Of a DNA stretch of 64,000 nucleotides, positions 57,434 to 64,000 are shown one piece after another. Origin of the DNA: Fulvia fulva (lineage: Eukaryota > Ascomycota > Dothideomycetes > Mycosphaerellales > Mycosphaerellaceae); NCBI RefSeq assembly GCF_020509005.1, contig NC_063018.1:3968001-4032000 (forward strand). Direction: 5' to 3'. The notes under the pieces are model-generated. The model did no database searches, was not told the origin of the DNA, and saw only the letters and a list, made by a program, of their open reading frames with translations. Made by a program: the position numbers and the translations under genes. Every line of letters starts with the position of its first letter. Within the stretch, counting starts at the first letter, position 1.

Positions 57434-60400
57434 CTACCTTGTCTGCAACCCTAGAGTTGTCCCCCTCTTCCTGCTCTCCTCCTCCTTCTTTCTCTCCTCA
57501 ATCCATCTCTCTGTTTCCCTAGTAAGAGAGAACTGCTCCAAAAATCCTTGGTGGATGATCCACCTTGTAATGCTCTGGAGGTCTCCCTTATTGCTGATCA
57601 TGGCTTGGAAGCTTCTGTTCCTTGCCCTTGCCCTCCATTCACCTCTCCCTGTACTCCATTCTTTGCAAACCAGAAGTCTATGTTCGACATTCGGGGACAG
57701 GTAGCCGCATAGGCAACTCTTGTCTTCGATACCTGGGACTTTTCTCTGATGCAGGTATGCCCTAACTCCGATGTGTTCAGAGCGGATTTGTATTGCTATG
57801 CTTGCTTCTGACCTGGTCAGGTCTGAGTACAGTAGGTAGTTATGGCTACCAAACTGTTGGAGTGCCTTTGGGGTTCCTGGCCTCTGTGGGGTTCTTGTCC
57901 ATTCAGTCTTCCAGAGGAGTCCTGCCATCCTTTCAGCTAGAGACTGTTGCTTCTTCCCTTGGCTGGCTGCTGATCCTCTCCCTTGAGCCCTTCTGTCCTG
58001 TTCCTGCTGGGCTAGGTGCAGCTGTTCTGTTAGTTCTTTGAACTTCTGCAGGTCCTGCTGCTTCTGTGGGGCTGGATTGGGTCTTGCTTGTCTGTGCCTT
58101 CTTGTGCACTGGCTCCTGATTTTGTTGACTGCCTTCTGGATTACTAGCTGGGCTGGGTATGCAGACGTCTTTCCTGCATACTGGTATCTCAACCCTTGAA
58201 GGTAGAGCTTGGCTGGTGGGGAGCCAGACTCCATTTCGACCACCCTTGTTGGAGTTGACTTGTATGCTCCAAGCACCTTTTTCAGACAGGAGGCTTGGGC
58301 TCTGCTGATGGGATCTGCAATTCTCTTTGGGATCTTGTCTTGGGCTGACCAGATCTGGGCTCCATATAGCATGGCTGGCTTCACAATGGCCTTGTACATA
58401 ACCTTTGCTTTCGCAAATGTGGCTCCCCATGTGGAGGCTGTAAGCCTGTCAATTGATTGCCTGTTGTTGTCTGCTCTTGCCTGTGCTTTCTTGACCTGTG
58501 GTCCCCAGCTGAGCTTTGGATCCATCCATATTCCTAGCACCCTTAATTCACTTGAGGGTTCTGTTGTGTGTCCCTGAATAGTGATTGGGGCTTGCATATT
58601 GTGTCTGTTTCTGGCTCTACTGAAGTGGATGAGTTGATACTTCTCTGGGGCAAATCTGGCTCCATGTTTCCTGGCCCATTCCTCGCATTCCTTGTGTTTC
58701 TTCTGCAAGATTCTGCAGTTCTCTTCTGTGCTGTCTGACCAGGCTAGGATGTTTGTGTCATCTACAAACCCTGAGGCTGATGTGTTTCTGGAGTTTAGCT
58801 TTGCTGGCAGGTCTGCCATAAAGAGGAGAAACAGGATTGGAGACATTGTTGATCCCTGTGGGATTCCTGTCTCTGTAGGCATGCTGTCAGATTTGTATCT
58901 GCCCAGTCTTAGTCTTGTGGTTCTGCCTCTGAGGAAGGACTGGATAAACTGGACTGTCCAGTTAGGGATAGCCTTCTGTTTCAGGATGTGGATCAGCCTC
59001 TGGTGTGAGACATTGTCAAAGGCTCCTGATATGTCTAGTGAGAGGAGTGTGGCTGCTTTGTTGTTCCCAAAGTGCCATAGGGTCTTGATCTGCTCTGTGA
59101 TAAGTTCCACAGCTGTTAGTGTTGATCTTTGTTTCCTGCCTCCCATCTGTTCTTCAGGAAGGATTCCATGTTCTTCAGCTAGGTTTGTCAGCCTTTCTGC
59201 TATGATCTTTTCCAGGAGTTTGCCTAGTGTGTTGAGCAAGGCAATAGGTCTGTATGCCTTTAGCTTTGTGTAGTCCTCTTTCTGTGGTTTTCTCAAGACC
59301 ACAGTCAGTGACTCCTTGAAGTGTTTAGGGCAGTGTCCTTGGGCCATGCACTGTGAAAAGATGTTTGACAGTGCAGGGGAGATCTGGTCCTTGCATGTCT
59401 TGATGAACAAGTTTGGAATCCCATCTGGTCCTAGGGCCTTGTTTCCTGAGAGTGTCTTAATGATGCTCTTGATCTCTCCCTCTCCCACTGTGCAGGATTG
59501 CTCTAGTGGTGTTGGATACACACTGCCCTCCAGATCCTGCAGGTCAGCTTCTACCTATGTGCTAAAGAAATGTTTCCCCAATGCCTGTGCCTTTCCTGGG
59601 AGAGTGTGTTGGATTACTCCTTCCTGGTCTTCAATGTTTGGAAACTGGGGCAGCATGTTTCTGTCCTGTGTGGGTTGTCTTGCCCACTTTGCTAGTTTCC
59701 ACATCTTCTCAGGATTCTGGGTAATGGATCCAACTGTTGACCTCCACTCCAGCATCTTGTCCCTCTTGATCTGGGCCTTCTTGTCTCTGGTTGCCTGGTT
59801 GTATCTGTCCCATGCTTCCTGGGAGTGACTCTGGGTAAGGGCTCTCCTGGCCTGCCTGGCTGCCTTGACCTTCTCTGAGCATTCCTTTGTCCAGAATGGC
59901 TTCTGGTACAGTGACTGTTTCTTTTCTCTGGTGTGGGCTGCTGCAGTTTCCCGCATTGTTCTAACCAGTTCTGCCACTGCTTGGTCTATGTCTAAGGCTG
60001 TTTCCAGTCTCCTGGTCTCTAGTCCAGCTAGCTTCTGTTCCAGGTCTTGTCTGATCTGTTCCCAGTTGGCTGCCTTCCAGGCCAGCTGAGGTTCTAGGTC
60101 TCCTTCCTCCTGTGTCTGTGTTTCAAACTCCACCTGAATTGGGAGGTGATCTGATGAGGACTCCAAGTCCTGGTTAACCCAGCATCTGGTGACCTTCTGC
60201 TGCAGGTCATGTGATGCAAAGCACAGGTCAATGGTGCTTGAGCTTGCTCTCTGTGACCAGGTAGTTAGGCCCTTTGGGGTAACTAGGTGCATGTTGTTGC
60301 TTTGGGTAGTGGAGAGGAGTCTGTTAGCTAGGAAGTGATGGGCAGGTGCAAAGTCTGATCCCCATGTAGGATGGTGCAAGTTGAAGTCTCCCAGCACGAT

Positions 60401-60820
60401 GTGTTGGGAGTCACTCTGCAAGATGTCTGGCAGCTGTTGTAGTGTGCCCAGCTGGGTGCTGCTTCTGGAGCTGGGGGGTGGGTTGTATACACTGTGGATG
60501 TGGATGCTGCCTTGGTTAGTGTTGAGTCTGACTGAGGTGATGTCTCCCCCTTCCTGTTGGATTTGTTCCCAGCTGTCTGTTGCCATCTCTTTGCTGATGT
60601 ACATGCATATTCTAGGGGTGCCTTGTTTGGCTAGGAGTGTGTGATACCTTGGGTCGTTAGCAGTAGATGGTCTGTTAGATTTGCTGTTGATCCAAGGTTC
60701 CTAGACTGCAATGACTAGGTGTTTCTTTGGGTCCAGTGCTTAGAGAAAGCTTCTCTGGACCTTGTGCTGGCTTTTGTTGACATTGTACTGGATAGTGGTA
60801 AGATTAGGTGTCTCAATCAT
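57434..60820 (-). pseudogene. LINE gamma ORF2: APE endonuclease-reverse transcriptase with three nonsense codons
   Basis: 1129 codons in one frame from the ATG at 60820-60818, which overlaps the ORF1 stop as ATGA. The endonuclease has GDFNLHHPTWG near 60390, STIDLCFAS, and SSDHLPIQVEF. The RT has NKALGPDGIPN, LLSLDISGAFDNVSHQRL, GIPQGSTMSPILFLLFMADL and ASGFVDDTNILAW (about 58770). A C-terminal CCHC-type motif (CLCGYLSPNVEHRLLVC) lies near 57690. Stops are TAA at 60742-60740 (codon 27), TAG at 60703-60701 (codon 40) and TAG at 59557-59555 (codon 422), each one C-to-T step from CAA or CAG. Otherwise no frameshift. The role is target-primed reverse transcription in the nucleus. Confidence 0.93.
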
Positions 60821-62076
60821 GACTCATCCATGCTGGTCTCCTGCTGGTCTTCTCGTGCTTCCTGCTGCTGGCTGCTATTTGGGATTGTGGTAAGGTTGAG
60901 CCTGCTTTGTGACGGGTCTCTTCCTGTAACCACAATTGATTTTGGTCTACCCATGGCAGGGTGGCCTTGGGCCTGTGTGGTCTCTTCTGTTCTGCCTCTT
61001 TTCAGAGGGTTGTAGACAGTCCTTAGGGGTTCTTGGGTGATTGTCCCTGTCTGGAATCTGATAGGGGTGTTGATCCTGGCTTCTCTTGCCCTCCTCTTTG
61101 CCTCAATCCTAGCTGTGCAGTCTTGGGACCAGGAAGGGTGTTTCTTTCCACAGCATGCACATCTGGCTTCACTCTTTGGGGCTGTGCAATTCTGTACTTT
61201 GTGGCTACCAGCACAGTGGGAACAAGTGTGCTTTTGGCTTGGGCATCTAGTAGAGATATGACCATACTGTTGGCACTTGAAACATTGCAGTAGTCTGTGG
61301 GTGCTTCTATAGATTTCTGTGTCTATTCTTTCGCATTCCCAGAAGATGCCCTTGTCAAGCACGGTGTTTGCCTGTTCTACAGTGCCTATCCAGAGCACTA
61401 GAGAAGACTCTCTCTTTGTGTCCTTTGTCTTTCTGTTGACCCATGCTGCTTTTGTGATCTGTAGCCCTGGGCATACAGCCTGGTTCTGGTCCTGCAGCCT
61501 CTTAAGGTCTCCTTCAATGTCAAACTTTGTGGTCATCCTATAGGCAATAACCATATTTTGTTGGTATGAGACCTTAGCCGTCTTGCCTAGTTTGACTGTC
61601 CACTCCTTCTGTGTCTCTAGCCTCTTCCTGTCTTGCTCCTGTGCTGTGAACAGCTTAAGGACACCTCCCTTCTCTTTCCTGGCTCCAATGATGCCTTGTA
61701 TCCCAATCTTCTGTATGATCTCCTTGCCTGACAGGCCCTCAATCTCTTTCTGCTCTTGCTGGTCGGAAATATAGACCTTGATAGCTGTTTTCTGGGGGGG
61801 AGGGTTTTGGGATGCAACTGCTGCCCAGGTTGGTTGGCTTAGTTTCTGGCCTTCCTGTGTCCTCTTCTTTGCTGCTGCTGCTACTGTCCTGTTAATGATC
61901 TGTCCTGTTTGGCTCCTTATTGCCTTTAGCCCTCCAAGGAGCTCCAAAATCATCCCCTTAAGTGCTCTTTCTGGGTGCTCGCCATCTCCTGCCATTGCCA
62001 TTGTTTCTGCCTTCCTGCAGACCTCCTTCCACTCGTTACTCTCCTGCTCCTGGTCATTTCCTGCGATCGCTATCAT
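60817..62076 (-). CDS. LINE gamma ORF1: Gag-like RNA-binding zinc-knuckle protein
   Basis: 419 residues from the ATG at 62076-62074 (MIAIAGNDQEQES). The frame is open 14 codons further, but those lie in RIP-degraded flank, so the internal start is chosen. The C-terminal half has three Cys/His knuckles: CFKCQQYGHISTRC (CX2CX4HX4C), CSHCAGSHKVQNC, and CACCGKKHPSWSQDC, as in Tad/Jockey-type ORF1 proteins that coat the element RNA. The middle part (QEQKEIEGLSGKEIIQKI onward) resembles the RRM-like region of such proteins by position only. The stop TGA overlaps the ORF2 start. No stop or frameshift. Confidence 0.9.
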   Translation of the reverse strand: MIAIAGNDQEQESNEWKEVCRKAETMAMAGDGEHPERALKGMILELLGGLKAIRSQTGQIINRTVAAAAKKRTQEGQKLSQPTWAAVASQNPPPQKTAIKVYISDQQEQKEIEGLSGKEIIQKIGIQGIIGARKEKGGVLKLFTAQEQDRKRLETQKEWTVKLGKTAKVSYQQNMVIAYRMTTKFDIEGDLKRLQDQNQAVCPGLQITKAAWVNRKTKDTKRESSLVLWIGTVEQANTVLDKGIFWECERIDTEIYRSTHRLLQCFKCQQYGHISTRCPSQKHTCSHCAGSHKVQNCTAPKSEARCACCGKKHPSWSQDCTARIEAKRRAREARINTPIRFQTGTITQEPLRTVYNPLKRGRTEETTQAQGHPAMGRPKSIVVTGRDPSQSRLNLTTIPNSSQQQEAREDQQETSMDES

Positions 62077-62085
62077 CGTGTCACG

Positions 62086-62239
62086 CAATATAAAGAGTAT
62101 ATATAGTAAGAGGGACAAGGATAGGGCTTTAGTACTAAATAGTATTCTACTATATACCTTCGTATACTATATTAGTCCTTCCTCCTTCCCTATTACGTGT
62201 CCTAACTTCCGTATATATACATACTATACCTGTTTAACA
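62086..62239. other. RIP-degraded scrap ending like a copia LTR
   Basis: AT-rich, CpA-poor stretch between the LINE 5' end and copia copy 3. It ends ACCTGTTTAACA, identical to the last 12 bases reconstructed for the copia LTR end, so it may be the remains of a related LTR. No gene. Confidence 0.45.
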
Positions 62240-63306
62240 GTCCCTAAATTATCCCTTAGAAAGAGAAAAGCTAACTATAATGTTAAGGGCTATTATCACG
62301 AGGCTATAGTACAAGAGTGCAAGGGTATAGTATTAACAAAGTCGATAGCTAAAGAGAGAAGTAGGTTCTAAGGTCGAGGCCTATACTTAAGGGCCGAGTT
62401 GTCACGGGTCGGTTTCGGGCCGAGGGTCACGTGATCTAAGGTCACGTGCCCCTTTGCTGATCCTTCACTTACGGAGCGGCCGTGACAGCTATAACATAAA
62501 ACAGAAAGCCCTAAAATCTATAGTCCCTAAGCCCGAACTAACTACTAAAGTAGGAGAAGTAATAGATCTCTTAGAGAACCTTACTACTTTTTACTAAGCT
62601 TTCTTTATAGCTTTATAATTAGTAGACAGTTTAATACTATAGGATAGCGAATTCCTAGAAGAAGTTAAGGAAATGGCCTTTATAGCAACTATAGAAGCTA
62701 TTATATATAAGTAAGAGATCCCGATTCTAAAATCCTATAAGGATGCTATAAATAATAAGAAATAGGGACATCTTTAGAAGGAAGTAATCTAAAAGGAACT
62801 AGATACTCTATAGAGTAACAAGACCTAGGAGATTCTATTCTACTAAAAGGAGCAAATCTAGTTATATTAAGATAGGTCTTTGATATTAAGAGAAGCATTA
62901 GTAGAGCTATTAAAAAGCTTAAGGCTAGACTAGTTATAATAGGCTTCTTATAGAAGTTTAGTATTGACTTTATAGAGACATTTACACCTATAGTAAGACA
63001 GGACCCTCTTAGGGTGTTTATAGCTATTATATATAAGAAGGATCTTCATCTTTACTAAGTAGATATAAATAATACATTTATAGAAAGTACCCTGTATAAA
63101 GACATCTTTATATTACTACTACTAGGAGTTAAGCTTCTACTAAACATAGTGTTCAAAATTCTTAAAAGCTTATATAGACTTAAGTAAGTAGCTAGAGATT
63201 AGAAGAAACTCTATATATTAAAGCTTAGAGAGATTGAATTTATATAGTTAGAAGTGGATCTATACCTACTTATCTATAAGAAGAGGGAGATCATAATCCT
63301 TATATA
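62240..63306 (+). mobile_element. third copia fragment
   Basis: Colinear with copia copy 1 from about 27629 and with copy 2 from 53726, through the linker into RT (SLYRLK region near 63170). It is interrupted by a solo LTR (62294-62487) and cut at about 63306 by a LINE. Degraded by TAG stops. Confidence 0.86.
62294..62487. repeat. solo LTR of a further LTR-retrotransposon family
   Basis: 194 bp with ends TATCACG...CGTGACA (inverted-repeat ends once G to A is allowed for), flanked by 5-bp TSD GCTAT (62289-62293 and 62488-62492). The other copia copies show the uninterrupted target. Less degraded on its right half. It matches neither the family A, family B nor copia LTRs in this window. Confidence 0.85.
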
Positions 63307-64000
63307 TAGATAGATTTGTTATTCCTCTGTTCTAGGACCCTATTCGGCCTATATAGGTATATATCTATTGTTATGTACAAAGGGAAACCCGAATAGGTGA
63401 AAACCCTTCCCGCCCCCGACTACTCCTTGTCTAGATTAGCTTTCCCTCTGAACGTACGTAGTCTATGTCACTACCCCGTTAGCCCCCGCTCCTAGCCGGT
63501 CTCGTCGCGCTACGTCGTGTCCTCTCTTTCTATACTACTCCTACTAGGCGGTACTGTTTTAGCTAGCCCTTCTCTAGTATCTAGTTCGTAATAGGCCGTA
63601 GGTCCTTAACGTTATTAAGAAGTGCCCTAATCGTCCGGTTCCTCGCCTTTACTATCTACTCCCCCCTTCCTAGCGACTACCTCGGCTAGATAAGGAGTAC
63701 GTACCGTACGTTCTAGGAGTAATAGCCGTAGGGGTAGCTAGTATTCGTATATTCTAGAACCTTCCTCTATAATAGGTACCCCTAGAGGCCGATATATTCG
63801 CTTCGTAGTTAGGTTACTATACTACTCTATACCCTCGTAAGGCGGTAGTAGATAAGCTTCGGGGGATGCTTAACCGCGGATTTTGTAGCTAACTATTCCT
63901 TAGGTTGTCCCGCTAGCTAAGGGCGTCTACTATGCCCTATACCCTAGTTGTTCCACCTCTCTTTCTATAGTTGCTCTATAAACGATTCCTTACCTTCCTA
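63307..64000 (-). mobile_element. LINE alpha insertion, minus strand, running off the window
   Basis: 3' end with GATA units at the left, then sequence nearly identical to 50659-51360. It is inserted in copia RT. The 5' part lies beyond the window. Confidence 0.9.

Larger units (their letters stand above)
57240..62085 (-). mobile_element. nearly intact Tad-like LINE (gamma), minus strand
   Basis: About 4.85 kb with ORF1 (zinc-knuckle protein), an overlapping ORF2 (endonuclease-RT), a 3' UTR (57260-57433) and a 3' tail of ATC/TATC units at 57240-57250. Composition switches abruptly from TpA-rich flanks to ordinary text at both ends. The 5' end is near 62085, only about 10 bp before the ORF1 start, so the 5' UTR is short or lost. 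I could not find a target duplication: the left flank is copia copy 2 and the right flank is different sequence. Confidence 0.92.

Noticed and set aside
58209..59828. + strand ORFs of 120-193 codons
   Set aside because: Antisense shadows of the LINE gamma ORF2, which has all family motifs on the minus strand.
1..64000. Host genes, tRNA or rRNA genes, secondary-metabolite or effector genes
   Set aside because: Every substantial open frame belongs to an element or is its shadow; short frames in RIP regions have no motif.

Overview
The window looks like gene-free repeat heterochromatin from a filamentous ascomycete (Pezizomycotina). I found no host gene, tRNA or rRNA. Essentially all 64 kb is transposable elements nested in one another. 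Most copies carry the mark of repeat-induced point mutation (RIP): CpA is converted to TpA (TpG to TpA on the other strand), CAG/CAA/TGG codons have become stops, and CpG is left intact. The species cannot be named from the sequence.

Layout. 1-4256: RIP-degraded Tad-like LINE (subfamily alpha), + strand. 4257-8949: degraded Ty3/gypsy element (family C). 8950-9324 plus 19944-19968: a LINE beta fragment split by a deleted family A gypsy element (9325-19943, TSD TCGCC). Family A there is split again by a complete degraded family B gypsy element (9654-17123, TSD TTACG). 19969-24570: a second family B gypsy element, + strand, containing a 5'-truncated LINE alpha (22676-23728). 24571-49637: a Ty1/copia element with both LTRs. 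It contains a LINE beta insertion (27815-29252) and a full-length RIP-degraded family A element in reverse orientation (29585-47952, TSD TAAGG). Inside that lies a young, almost unmutated tandem family A array (31163-43236, TSD ATAAG). 49660-52100: degraded pogo/Fot1-like DNA transposon split by a LINE alpha. 52428-57239: second copia fragment with a LINE beta inside. 57240 to about 62085: a nearly intact LINE (gamma), minus strand. 62086-64000: a copia LTR-like scrap, a third copia fragment carrying a solo LTR, and another LINE alpha running off the window.

The young family A element is a chromovirus: Gag with a CCHC knuckle, then protease, RT, RNase H, integrase with GPF motif, and a C-terminal chromodomain. 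It is arranged LTR-internal-LTR-internal-LTR with one 5-bp target duplication around the whole array. The gag-pol junction carries what looks like a complete -1 frameshift signal: heptamer GGGAAAA, a 6-nt spacer holding the gag stop, and a bulged stem-loop. The LTR/PBS pair suggests Tf1-type self-priming instead of tRNA priming. Both units share the same RIP-like patch with two TAG codons in the RT core, so neither makes continuous Pol. The LINE encodes a zinc-knuckle ORF1 and an endonuclease-RT ORF2 linked by an ATGA overlap, with three CpA-type nonsense codons in ORF2.

The nesting gives a relative history: family C, pogo, copia and B elements and old LINEs first, then heavy RIP, then the family A array and LINE gamma, which have hardly been mutated. 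No RIP-index computation, alignment or database search was run. All matches are by eye within the window, and family names rest on recognised protein motifs.
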